A DNA stretch of 23,064 nt from Flavobacterium psychrophilum (GCA_945866505.1 CAMBHH010000033.1:1-23064), one strand, 5' to 3'; shown: positions 1-7,054, counted from the stretch's first letter. A program made the numbers and translations. The notes: generated from the letters alone by a model not told the origin.

Positions 1-638
1 TTTGCAGGATCATTTTCTACAATGAAACCGGTAATGTTTTTGTCATTTTCAATTCTTGCGAAAACAATAAAAACGGAACAAAAACCAGCATTGGAAATCC
101 ACATTTTGCCACCAGTAATGCTGTAATATTTTCCATCTTCGGATAAAACAGCTTTTGTTTTTCCTGAATTGGCATCACTTCCTGCTCCTGGTTCTGTCAA
201 ACAATACGCTCCAAACCATTCGCCAGAGGCTAGTTTTGGAACGTATTTTTGCTTTTGTTGTTCGGTTCCATAAAGTGTGATTGGCATTGTTCCAATTCCG
301 GTATGCGCTCCAAAAGCGGTCGAGAAAGAGCCTGTTCCGCCCGAAATGTAATCGCAAACCAAAACTGTATTAACGAATCCCATTCCCATTCCACCATAAG
401 CTTCGGGTACAGCTACACTCAGAAAACCTAAGTCTCCTGCTTTTCGCATAGTTTCCTCTGTGAGTGCGTAATCTTTCTTTTCGTAACGGTCTTTGTAGGG
501 CCAAATTTCTTTGTCAACAAATTCCTTTACAGAATCGCGCATCATTAATTGTTCTTCATTAAAATCTTCGGGAGTGAAGATGTCTTCGCATTTTGTTTCT
601 TTTACGATGAATTGACCACCGCGTGTTTTATCGTTCAT
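1..638 (-). CDS. fadE: Acyl-CoA dehydrogenase, N-terminal 212 residues (runs off the window)
   Basis: FAD-dependent enzyme catalysing the first beta-oxidation step, acyl-CoA to trans-2-enoyl-CoA, in the cytoplasm. Seen: the frame is open from the ATG at 638 to the window edge. It has an N-terminal helical domain, then the family signature CLTEPGAGSDA at residues 146-156 and the KMWISNAG strand at 178-185, both in the flavin/substrate-binding middle domain. The catalytic glutamate and C-terminal domain lie outside the window. Neighbours: it follows fadN-like and fadA genes on the same strand, the gene order of the Bacillus fadNAE operon, which supports the fadE label and suggests a protein of about 600 residues. 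The start codon lies 25 nt beyond a heptad repeat arm. Family membership is secure; chain-length specificity cannot be read from sequence. Confidence 0.93.
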   Translation of the reverse strand, partial: MNDKTRGGQFIVKETKCEDIFTPEDFNEEQLMMRDSVKEFVDKEIWPYKDRYEKKDYALTEETMRKAGDLGFLSVAVPEAYGGMGMGFVNTVLVCDYISGGTGSFSTAFGAHTGIGTMPITLYGTEQQKQKYVPKLASGEWFGAYCLTEPGAGSDANSGKTKAVLSEDGKYYSITGGKMWISNAGFCSVFIVFARIENDKNITGFIVENDPA

Positions 639-662
639 ATTTTTAAAGATTTAGTGGTTGTT

Positions 663-697
663 TTAGATAAAAGATGAAAGAATCAAGAGGAAAGAGT
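663..697 (-). repeat. Heptad repeat arm, distal side of the S23 gene
   Basis: Five contiguous 7-bp units. On the plus strand each reads xAAGAxx (for example AAAGATG at 670-676, CAAGAGG at 684-690); the outermost, TTAGATA at 663-669, is degenerate. On the minus strand they read xxTCTTx. The arm includes the last 15 nt of the S23 gene. It is partly complementary, in register, to the arm at 1057-1091 (24 of 35 positions by my count). The outer end TTTTAGATA and the unit AAAGATG recur in the arm at 2279-2313. Confidence 0.75.
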
Positions 698-1048
698 GTT
701 ATCTAACTTATTTATGAAACCTGTTGTCATCTTTTGAAATTCAATTATTTTATTTTCTATTTCGGTTGTTTTTTCTTCTGATAGATAATTATTTTGAAAA
801 GCAATCAATAATTGAGTTTGCAATTCAAATGATGAACCTAAACTAATATTTAAATAATGTTTAAAATGTTTATTTTCTCTATTTGAGCCTTCTGCAATAT
901 TAGAAGGAATTGAAACCGAACAGCGATTCATTTGACTTGCTAAACTATATACCTCGGATTTTGGAAATGTTGAAGTTAGTTTATATATCGAATAGGTAAT
1001 GTCCATACCTAAAATCCAAATTTTCAAGTTCTTAAAATTATGTCTCAT
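683..1048 (-). CDS. Four-helix bundle protein (S23 / 23S rRNA intervening-sequence protein family)
   Basis: A 121-residue protein of the TIGR02436 family, whose members were first found in intervening sequences of 23S rRNA in Leptospira and relatives; Avd of diversity-generating retroelements has the same fold. The cellular role is unknown. Seen: the family hallmark SIPSNIAEG at residues 46-54, the following basic/aromatic helix with HFKHYL, and helical, Lys/Glu-rich flanks; full length for the family. It lies between fadA and fadE on the same strand but has no evident link to beta-oxidation, so it looks like an inserted passenger. Its start codon is 8 nt from one heptad arm and its last five codons plus stop lie inside the other, so it almost exactly fills the loop of an imperfect inverted repeat. 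High confidence in family, none in function. Confidence 0.92.
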   Translation of the reverse strand: MRHNFKNLKIWILGMDITYSIYKLTSTFPKSEVYSLASQMNRCSVSIPSNIAEGSNRENKHFKHYLNISLGSSFELQTQLLIAFQNNYLSEEKTTEIENKIIEFQKMTTGFINKLDNTLSS

Positions 1049-1056
1049 TTATACAA

Positions 1057-1092
1057 GTTCTTTTTTCTTGCATCTTTGCTCTTTTCTCTTCT
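1057..1092 (+). repeat. Heptad repeat arm, proximal side of the S23 gene
   Basis: Five 7-bp units with TCTT in constant phase on the plus strand (for example TTCTTGC at 1065-1071, ATCTTTG at 1072-1078). The arm touches the fadA stop codon (complement of 1091-1093) and reaches to within 8 nt of the S23 start codon. It can pair imperfectly with 663-697 to form a stem whose loop is the S23 gene. Confidence 0.75.
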
Positions 1093-2272
1093 AAAGCAAT
1101 TCATAAATTCCTGCACTGCCTTGTCCCGTTCCCACACACATAGAAACAATTCCATATTTGTTTCCTCTTCTTTTCATTTCGTCAAATAATTGAACGGACA
1201 ATTTTGCACCAGTACAACCTAACGGATGTCCAAGAGCTATTGCTCCACCATTTACATTCACTACATCAGGATTTAAACCAAGTTCTCTAATTACGGCTAA
1301 TGATTGAGAAGCAAAAGCTTCGTTCAATTCAATTAAATCAATATCTTTCAATTGCAGCCCTGCTTGTTTCAAGGCTTTTGGAATGGCTTTTACCGGACCA
1401 ATTCCCATAATTCTTGGTTCAACTCCTGCTGAAGCAAAGTTGACCAAACGTGCAATAGGAGAGAGGTTTAACTCCTTTACCATTTCTTCGCTCATAATCA
1501 AAACAAAAGCAGCACCATCGCTCATTTGGGATGAATTCCCTGCAGTAACACTTCCGTCAGCGGCAAAAACAGGTCTTAAACCAGCTAATGCTTCAACCGA
1601 AGTTCCCGCCCTTGGGCCTTCATCTTTATTTACGATATACGATTTGGTTTCTTTTTTACCATTTTCATTAATGAAAGTTTGCTCAATAGTTATTGGAACA
1701 ATTTGTTTGTCGAATTTACCTTCAGCTTGTGCTTTCAAAGCTTTAATATGAGAGTTGTAAGCAAACTCATCTTGGTCTGCTCTCGAAATGTTGTATTGTT
1801 TGGCTACTGCTTCGGCAGTCAATCCCATACCCCAATAATAATCTTCGTGTCCTGCTGCAGCAACGGCATAATCTGGCGTGGGTTTGTAACCGCCCATCGG
1901 AATAAAACTCATACTTTCGGCTCCACCGGCAATGATACAATCGGCCATTCCAGATTGAATTTTGGCTGTAGCCATCCCGATAGTTTCTAATCCAGATGCG
2001 CAATATCTATTGACTGTTACACCAGGAACGTCTTCAATTTTCAATCCCATCAGGGAAATTAATCTTCCTACGTTTAAACCTTGTTCGGCTTCAGGCATTG
2101 CATTACCCACCATAACGTCATCGATGCGCTTTTTGTCGAAATCCGGCAATTCATTCATCATAAACTGGATAGTTTCGGCAGCGAGTTCATCAGGGCGCTT
2201 GAATCTAAATACGCCTTTTGGTGCTTTCCCAACGGCGGTTCTGTATGCTTTTATTATATAGGCTGTTTTCAT
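1091..2272 (-). CDS. fadA: Acetyl-CoA acyltransferase (3-ketoacyl-CoA thiolase)
   Basis: Catalyses the last step of beta-oxidation, CoA-dependent cleavage of 3-ketoacyl-CoA to acetyl-CoA and a shortened acyl-CoA. Seen: 393 residues, the normal thiolase length; nucleophilic Cys91 in NRYCASGLE, His349 in [12 protein letters not shown] and second active-site Cys379 in SMCVGTGQG, the spacing expected for FadA-type thiolases. The start codon is set by the family-typical N-terminus and lies 7 nt from a heptad repeat arm. It follows the fadN-like gene and precedes the S23 gene and fadE. A biosynthetic acetoacetyl-CoA thiolase has the same fold, but the neighbours favour the degradative role. Confidence 0.95.
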   Translation of the reverse strand: MKTAYIIKAYRTAVGKAPKGVFRFKRPDELAAETIQFMMNELPDFDKKRIDDVMVGNAMPEAEQGLNVGRLISLMGLKIEDVPGVTVNRYCASGLETIGMATAKIQSGMADCIIAGGAESMSFIPMGGYKPTPDYAVAAAGHEDYYWGMGLTAEAVAKQYNISRADQDEFAYNSHIKALKAQAEGKFDKQIVPITIEQTFINENGKKETKSYIVNKDEGPRAGTSVEALAGLRPVFAADGSVTAGNSSQMSDGAAFVLIMSEEMVKELNLSPIARLVNFASAGVEPRIMGIGPVKAIPKALKQAGLQLKDIDLIELNEAFASQSLAVIRELGLNPDVVNVNGGAIALGHPLGCTGAKLSVQLFDEMKRRGNKYGIVSMCVGTGQGSAGIYELL

Positions 2273-2278
2273 TTTTTT

Positions 2279-2313
2279 TTAGATAATAGAAGAAAGATGA
2301 AAGAGAAAAGACA
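2279..2313 (-). repeat. Heptad repeat arm in the fadN-fadA spacer, distal side
   Basis: Five 7-bp units. On the plus strand four read with AAGA or AGA in the same phase as 663-697 (AAAGATG at 2293-2299, AAAGACA at 2307-2313), starting with TTAGATA at 2279-2285. It has the same orientation relative to the genes as the arm beside S23 and shares the TTTTAGATA end. It pairs imperfectly with 2325-2359, innermost match AAGACA/TGTCTT. Confidence 0.75.
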
Positions 2314-2324
2314 ATTACAGTTAC

Positions 2325-2360
2325 TGTCTTGTTTCTTGCTTCTAGCTTCTTGGTTCTTAT
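2325..2360 (+). repeat. Heptad repeat arm in the fadN-fadA spacer, proximal side
   Basis: Five 7-bp units of the form TTCTTGN (for example TTCTTGC at 2333-2339, TTCTTGG at 2347-2353), ending 4 nt from the fadN stop codon (complement of 2365-2367). With the arm at 2279-2313 it makes an inverted repeat with an 11-nt centre (2314-2324). A small palindrome, ACAGTTACTGT, spans 2317-2327. This is the same architecture as the S23-bearing spacer, without a gene. Confidence 0.75.
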
Positions 2361-2364
2361 TTTT

Positions 2365-4755
2365 CTAGTTGCGAAGCGGTTTTCCTTTGGTTAACATAAA
2401 CTGAATGCGTTCTAAAGTCTTTCTCTCAGTACACAAACTCAAGAATGCCTCTCTTTCAATATCCAATAAATATTGTTCAGATACCAATGTTGGTTCTGAT
2501 AAATCTCCTCCAGCCATAACATAAGCTAATTTATTGGCAATTTTTAAATCGTGTTCTGAAATATATTTTCCAGCAACCATTTGGTTTGTACCAACAAGAA
2601 ACATTCCTAATGCCTGTTTCCCCAAAACTTTCACGTCATTTCTGCGAATCGGTTGGGTGTAGCCGGCTTCTGCCATAATTAATGCGTGTTTTTTGGCTTC
2701 GGCTATTTGGCGGTCTTTGTTTACTACAACCACATCTTTTCCGTGTTGTAATATTCCCAAGTCAAAAGCTTCGTGAGCTGAGGTTGAGACTTTCGCCATT
2801 GCCACAGTCAAGAAATACTCTTGTAGCACATTCAATTCGACATCGTTTTTTCGGAATAAATCCGATGCTCTTAACGCCATTTCTTTTGATCCGCCACCTC
2901 CTGGAATTACTCCAACTCCGAATTCGACCAATCCGATGTAGGTTTCTGCAGCAGCAACCACTTTGTCGGCGTGCATACTCATTTCGCAACCACCACCTAA
3001 AGTCATTCCGTGAGGCGCCACAACAACTGGAATTCCAGAATAACGCACGCGCATCATTGTGTCTTGGAACATTTTGATAGCCATATTCAATTCTTCATAT
3101 TCTTGTTCTACTGCCATCATAAATATCATTCCGATATTGGCACCCACAGAGAAATTCGCTCCTTGATTTCCAATAACCAAACCTTGGTATTCTTTTTCAG
3201 ACAAATCAATAGCTTTGTTGATGGCTTGCAAAACATCGCCACCAATAGTATTCATTTTGGATTGGAATTCCAAATTCAAAATTCCGTCACCTAAATCTTG
3301 GATGATTGCTCCGCTGTTGCTCCACACTTTTTTGCTTTCACGAATGTTGTTCAGGATGATAAAAGCATCTTGTCCCGGAACTTTGGTTTGCGTTTTATTC
3401 GGAATGTTATAAAAATAAGTAGCTCCTTCTTTAACAGAATAAAAACTTGAAATACCAGAACCCAACATTTCACTAACCCAGGCTGGTGAACTTAAACCTT
3501 CATTCTTAATCATTTCAATTCCGTTGGCAACACCAATGGCATCCCAAATCTCGAAAGGACCATTTTCCCATCCGAAACCCGCTTTCATTGCGTCGTCGAT
3601 TTTGTATAATTCGTCTGTGATTTCTGGAACTCTATTCGAAACATAAGCAAACATCGCAGCAAAACTTCTTCTGTAGAATTCGCCAGCTTTATCTTTTCCT
3701 TTTACCAAAACCTTGAAACGATTTATTGGCTTATCGATGGTTTTTGTTAGTTCTAAAGTAGCAAAAGAAGCTTTTTTTGCTGGACGATATTCTAAGGTAT
3801 CTAAATCTAAAGACAGAATATCTCTTCCCACTTTTTTATAAAAACCTTGGCCAGTTTTACTTCCCAACCATTTATTTTCCATCATTTTGTTGATGAAATC
3901 CGGTAATTTGAATAATTCGTGTTGTTCATCATTCGGACAGTTTTCGTAGATTCCATTAGCAACGTGTACCAAAGTATCCAAACCCACCACATCAACCGTT
4001 CTGAATGTCGCTGATTTTGGTCTTCCAATAACTGGTCCCGTGAGTTTATCGACTTCTTCAATCGTCAATCCCAATTCTTTAACCAAATGAAACAAACTTT
4101 GGATTCCGAAAATTCCTATTCTGTTTCCAATAAATGCGGGAGTATCTTTGGCCACGACCGAAGTTTTGCCCAAGAATTTCTCTCCATATATTGTAAGGAA
4201 GTCCAAAACCTCAGTTGAAGTTTGTGGGCCGGGAATAATTTCAAATAATTTTAGGTAACGTGCAGGGTTAAAAAAGTGTGTTCCACAGAAATGTTTCTGG
4301 AAATCTTCGCTTCTTCCTTCGCTCATAAAATTAATTGGAATACCAGAAGTATTTGAAGTAATTAAAGTGCCTGGTTTGCGGTATTTTTCAATTTGTTCGA
4401 ATACCATTTTTTTGATATCTAAACGTTCCACTACAACTTCAATAATCCAATCTACATTGGCAATCTTAGCCATATCATCAGTAGTATTTCCAGTGGTAAT
4501 TCGGCTGGCAAATTTCTGATGATAAATAGGAGAGGGCTTTGATTTTAAAGCATTTTGGAAATGTTCGTTGACCAAGCGGTTGCGAACGATTTTGCTCTCA
4601 AGTGTTAGTCCTTTTTTGGTTTCTGCATCGGTGAGCTCTCTTGGAACAATATCCAAAAGCAGGACTTCGACACCAATATTGGCAAAATGACAAGCAATTC
4701 CTGAACCCATAATTCCGGATCCAATAACTGCAACTTTTTTGATAGTTCTTTTCAT
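2365..4755 (-). CDS. fadN: 3-hydroxyacyl-CoA dehydrogenase / enoyl-CoA hydratase, FadN type
   Basis: Bifunctional enzyme for the two middle steps of beta-oxidation: hydration of trans-2-enoyl-CoA and NAD-dependent oxidation of 3-hydroxyacyl-CoA. Seen: 796 residues. The N-terminal Rossmann domain has IGSGIMGSGI (residues 11-20), catalytic His160 in GTHFFNP, Glu172 and Asn212; a C-terminal dehydrogenase domain follows to about 450. The crotonase domain occupies about 490-660, with oxyanion-hole segments GANFSVGANI (532-541) and GMTLGGGCEM (583-592) and the two expected glutamates, Glu591 and Glu611. Dehydrogenase first and hydratase last is the FadN order, opposite to E. coli FadB/FadJ. It is followed by fadA and preceded by marR in one apparent operon. 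Function is well supported; the symbol rests on domain order and neighbours. Confidence 0.93.
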   Translation of the reverse strand: MKRTIKKVAVIGSGIMGSGIACHFANIGVEVLLLDIVPRELTDAETKKGLTLESKIVRNRLVNEHFQNALKSKPSPIYHQKFASRITTGNTTDDMAKIANVDWIIEVVVERLDIKKMVFEQIEKYRKPGTLITSNTSGIPINFMSEGRSEDFQKHFCGTHFFNPARYLKLFEIIPGPQTSTEVLDFLTIYGEKFLGKTSVVAKDTPAFIGNRIGIFGIQSLFHLVKELGLTIEEVDKLTGPVIGRPKSATFRTVDVVGLDTLVHVANGIYENCPNDEQHELFKLPDFINKMMENKWLGSKTGQGFYKKVGRDILSLDLDTLEYRPAKKASFATLELTKTIDKPINRFKVLVKGKDKAGEFYRRSFAAMFAYVSNRVPEITDELYKIDDAMKAGFGWENGPFEIWDAIGVANGIEMIKNEGLSSPAWVSEMLGSGISSFYSVKEGATYFYNIPNKTQTKVPGQDAFIILNNIRESKKVWSNSGAIIQDLGDGILNLEFQSKMNTIGGDVLQAINKAIDLSEKEYQGLVIGNQGANFSVGANIGMIFMMAVEQEYEELNMAIKMFQDTMMRVRYSGIPVVVAPHGMTLGGGCEMSMHADKVVAAAETYIGLVEFGVGVIPGGGGSKEMALRASDLFRKNDVELNVLQEYFLTVAMAKVSTSAHEAFDLGILQHGKDVVVVNKDRQIAEAKKHALIMAEAGYTQPIRRNDVKVLGKQALGMFLVGTNQMVAGKYISEHDLKIANKLAYVMAGGDLSEPTLVSEQYLLDIEREAFLSLCTERKTLERIQFMLTKGKPLRN

Positions 4756-4764
4756 TTTAAACTG

Positions 4765-4799
4765 TTTATAGTTTTTTGTTTATGGTTTATAGTTAACAA
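4765..4799 (-). repeat. Seven-bp-period repeat next to the fadN start
   Basis: About five 7-bp units of the form TTTATRG on the plus strand: TTTATAG at 4765-4771 and 4786-4792, TTTATGG at 4779-4785, with degenerate units TTTTTTG and TTAACAA. The 10-mer GTTTATAGTT occurs twice, 21 nt (three units) apart. The period matches the TCTT heptads of the other fad spacers but the unit differs. No hairpin partner is seen. Confidence 0.6.
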
Positions 4800-4804
4800 A
4801 GAAT

Positions 4805-4846
4805 AATCTATCTTCTATTATTTATATTCTAATCTCTTTTTCTTCT
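4805..4846 (+). repeat. Degenerate TCT heptads next to the marR stop
   Basis: Roughly 7-bp-phased TCT units (AATCTAT at 4805, CTTCTAT at 4812, ATTCTAA at 4826, TCTCTTT at 4833), ending at the marR stop codon (complement of 4845-4847). The phase slips in the last unit. It is weaker than the other arms but sits in the same place, directly after the upstream gene's stop codon. Confidence 0.4.
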
Positions 4847-5276
4847 AAAATATTTTCTTTTCGGAAATTAATTCATTAATTATTTCTGAAACTTCAATAA
4901 AATTTTGAAGTTGTTCAGGAGTTACATTTTGTTTTACCACATTATTGAATTGTAGAACTGTATTTTTAGATAATTCTCGTTTTTCTTTTCCAAAATCGGT
5001 CAAATAAATCAACACGCCTCGACCATCATCTGGGTTTGGCTTTTTGTATATTAACCCTTTTTCTTCCATGTTTTTGAGAGTCCTAGTTAAACTAGTTGCT
5101 TCCATTCCCATCTTTGGACCTAGTGCTGTTGACGGAGTTCCTCCTTCTTTGTCAATGCTTAACAAAGTAAAACCTGTTGCCATAGTTGCCGAGTATTTGG
5201 TAGCTTCTTCGTTGTACATTCTCGATACAGCTTGCCATGTAGCTCGCAGTATGTAATCTATTGTTTTCTCTTTCAT
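4845..5276 (-). CDS. MarR-family transcriptional regulator
   Basis: A 143-residue winged-helix DNA-binding protein, normally a dimer that leaves its operator when it binds a small ligand. Seen: helical N- and C-terminal parts for dimerisation, a helix-turn-helix with the recognition helix at about residues 58-72 (MEATSLTRTLKNMEEKGL) and the characteristic wing with DDGRG at 83-87 followed by LIYLT. Full length for the family. It is the first gene of the fad unit, 89 nt upstream of fadN, so an acyl-CoA-responsive repressor of beta-oxidation is likely (inference; Bacillus uses the TetR-type FadR for the equivalent operon). A palindrome and -7 box in front of it suggest autoregulation. Confidence 0.92.
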   Translation of the reverse strand: MKEKTIDYILRATWQAVSRMYNEEATKYSATMATGFTLLSIDKEGGTPSTALGPKMGMEATSLTRTLKNMEEKGLIYKKPNPDDGRGVLIYLTDFGKEKRELSKNTVLQFNNVVKQNVTPEQLQNFIEVSEIINELISEKKIF

Positions 5277-5294
5277 TATTTACTATAACGATTT

Positions 5295-5302
5295 CAAAGA
5301 TA
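5295..5302 (-). promoter_or_regulatory. Candidate -7 box for the marR-fad operon
   Basis: The minus strand reads TATCTTTG, a full match to the Bacteroidota -7 consensus TAnnTTTG, 19 nt upstream of the marR start codon. No TTG is seen at the expected -33 position, which is occupied by the palindrome at 5311-5328, as would suit a repressed promoter. Confidence 0.55.
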
Positions 5303-5310
5303 ATTAAAAA

Positions 5311-5328
5311 TAGTATGCACGCATAATA
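5311..5328. promoter_or_regulatory. Candidate MarR operator palindrome
   Basis: TAGTATGCACGCATAATA is an 18-bp imperfect palindrome: TATGC and GCATA separated by AC, with outer TA/TA also pairing and one mismatched position between. MarR proteins typically bind palindromes of this size. It lies 8 bp from the -7 box at 5295-5302, over the -33 region of the same promoter, where bound protein would block RNA polymerase. No second copy was noticed in the window. Confidence 0.5.
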
Positions 5329-5699
5329 AATTTTAAAATATTTACTTTTAATTGAAAAATATCTAAAGTTGAAATTTAACTTAGTCATTTTCGCATTTAA
5401 TAAAATTTTGAAATGATTTATGAAAACTGGTGTCATTACTAATTTTACAAAGTTTTTTTAGTATCGCTTGTTGCAATTTAATAATCAAACTTTTGAATAA
5501 AAAACTAGTCTCTAAAGGCATATTTTATTAGTTTGACTTAGGCTTGGGATTCTACAACTCTCAAATCGATTGACTGTTTTTCGGTACAATTGGTCTACAA
5601 TTTAGTTTTTTTGCTGTAGTTCTAAGTACAATGGATGCTCAAATAGGGAAGCAGTATTCAAAATTTAGAACTAGAGTTGTGATTTAAAATAAAATGAAA
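5329..5699. other. Gene-poor AT-rich stretch
   Basis: No convincing gene, RNA or hairpin was recognised. Frames are short and broken on both strands. It lies between the divergent-side control region of marR and the remnant frame downstream of the AraC gene. It may be decayed coding sequence. Confidence 0.4.
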
Positions 5700-5882
5700 C
5701 TAGGTCTGTTTTTGAAATACTTTTAGATTCGCTTCTTGCCGCAGTTCAGAGAGTAATTCTGAAACATGTGCAATATTAGTCTCCAATATATTATCTGGAA
5801 TTGCATTGCTGTTTTGTGGGCTCAGCGCTAATTGAATATTCCTAAAATATAAGGAAAGCAAGGCTTTTAAACTGTACTTTTT
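5700..5882 (-). pseudogene. Possible coding remnant in the -1 frame after the AraC gene
   Basis: A 60-codon open frame without ATG (a TTG is available) ends in TAG at 5702-5700. It starts at the run of six A near the AraC gene's 3' end and lies in the -1 frame relative to it. The translation looks protein-like and amphipathic (for example IAHVSELLSELRQEANLKV) rather than random. It could be an original C-terminal extension cut off by a frameshift in the A-run, the 3' end of an unrelated lost gene, or chance. No family was recognised. Confidence 0.3.
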
Positions 5883-7024
5883 TCACGTTGATTAGATGAA
5901 ATTTCTTTAGATCCAGTGGCTATAAACTCTTTTGGTGTAGTCCCCGTGTGTTTTTTGAAAGCTACATAAAAAGCCGATTTAGAATGAAAACCCGATTTCT
6001 GTGCGATAGCATCAATCGTTAGTTTGGAATAAGTATTCGATAGGAGCATTATTTTAGCTTCTTCAATCCGGAAGCTATTCACATAATCGTTGAAGTTGAA
6101 ATTGGTTTTTTCGTTGATAACCTGCGATACTTGTTGCGTGCTTATTTTAATAATTTTTGCCACTTCTGCCATTGTAATTTTCTCACTTAGAAAGGGTTTG
6201 TTTTCTCCTTTCATGTAAGAATTCAAATTGTTTAAAATTTCAATCTTAGCTTCATGAGAGAGTTTGGAATGGCTGTATTTTTCTTTGATTTCTTCTTTTA
6301 CCGTTGCATTTCCATACAGTAAATTGGGAAAAAAAAGTAAGCCAATCATAATGCAATACAAGAAAAATGCAGTCATTTTTATAATAAATCGGTACGGGTC
6401 GCCAAATAAATCTAATCCAGAAAAATGATCTAAAAGACCGGCGAAAGTCAAAATGAATTGACATCCAAAATAAAGAATGAACCAAGAAATCTGATACTGG
6501 TTGGATTTTTTTACTTGTAATTTATTCATTTGGTATTTCTTAAACAGAAAAAGCTGTGCCACAAAATAGGCTAAAACACTACATGTTTTTAGTAGATAAT
6601 GTATTGGCATTATAACGCTTCCTTGTGTCATCAGATTTTCATAATTGCTTAATTTGTTTTCAGTTGTATTAAAATAATAAGGCAAAAACTCGATTAAATT
6701 GAAGAGGAAAGGTGCTAGATGGAGGAGTAGATTTACCTTGAATTTAAATTCTGGTTTGAGGGTGGAAAGGGTGAAAAAATAAACGGTTGGTCCCATCAAA
6801 TAATGGAGCGGGCTATCAATGCGGAATAAATGAATTACATAAATGATTTTTCCAGAATAAATTAGAGTTCCAAAGAGCACCACAATGGACCAAACTATTA
6901 AGAAGGCAGCAAGACTGTATTTTACTGTTTTACTTTTTTGAGAGGTCGACAAGGTTACTATGAAAAGCAGTATTCCCATCAATCCTCCAAAATAACAAAT
7001 TAATTCCGAGACGGAGTAGTTCAT
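5867..7024 (-). CDS. Membrane-anchored AraC-family transcriptional regulator
   Basis: A 385-residue one-component sensor. Seen: about six or seven hydrophobic segments in residues 5-237 (around 8-26, 38-57, 75-88, 97-118, 140-161, 179-198, 212-236), a basic linker, then a C-terminal AraC domain at about 270-370. The latter has two helix-turn-helix units: TMAEVAKIIKISTQQVSQVI, and LTIDAIAQKSGFHSKSAFYVAFKKHTG given here by its ends at residues 335-361, which carries the family-conserved GF..KSAFY..FKK..G..P pattern. This integral-membrane AraC type is common in Flavobacteriia. It is divergent from the sulfatase gene with 350 nt between, so control of that gene is plausible but unproven. The signal sensed is unknown. 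Confidence 0.92.
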   Translation of the reverse strand: MNYSVSELICYFGGLMGILLFIVTLSTSQKSKTVKYSLAAFLIVWSIVVLFGTLIYSGKIIYVIHLFRIDSPLHYLMGPTVYFFTLSTLKPEFKFKVNLLLHLAPFLFNLIEFLPYYFNTTENKLSNYENLMTQGSVIMPIHYLLKTCSVLAYFVAQLFLFKKYQMNKLQVKKSNQYQISWFILYFGCQFILTFAGLLDHFSGLDLFGDPYRFIIKMTAFFLYCIMIGLLFFPNLLYGNATVKEEIKEKYSHSKLSHEAKIEILNNLNSYMKGENKPFLSEKITMAEVAKIIKISTQQVSQVINEKTNFNFNDYVNSFRIEEAKIMLLSNTYSKLTIDAIAQKSGFHSKSAFYVAFKKHTGTTPKEFIATGSKEISSNQREKSTV

Positions 7025-7046
7025 TTTTTTAAAGGTATTTTAAAAG

Positions 7047-7054
7047 CAAATATA
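7047..7054 (-). promoter_or_regulatory. Candidate -7 box for the AraC gene
   Basis: The minus strand reads TATATTTG, matching TAnnTTTG, 23 nt upstream of the AraC start codon. A TTG at the correct -33 spacing is not present; the nearest is about 25 nt away. Supported mainly by the -7 match and position. Confidence 0.4.

Noticed and set aside
683..1048. S23-type protein as the Avd subunit of a diversity-generating retroelement
   Set aside because: No reverse transcriptase, template repeat or variable repeat was found in the window; the SIPSNIAEG hallmark fits the general S23 family.
1383..2368. Plus-strand open frames across fadA and the adjacent spacer
   Set aside because: They are antisense to a thiolase with all catalytic residues in place, and their translations lack any family features.
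4764..4794. CRISPR-like array or transposon end from the repeated GTTTATAGTT
   Set aside because: Units are 7 bp without unique spacers, there are no cas genes, and no terminal inverted repeats or target duplications.
5875..5890. Classical -1 programmed frameshift site at the AraC gene end
   Set aside because: The zero-frame codons are GAA AAA AGT, not the AAA AAG phase required for the standard heptamer, and no stimulatory structure was seen; kept only as a possible frameshift or remnant.
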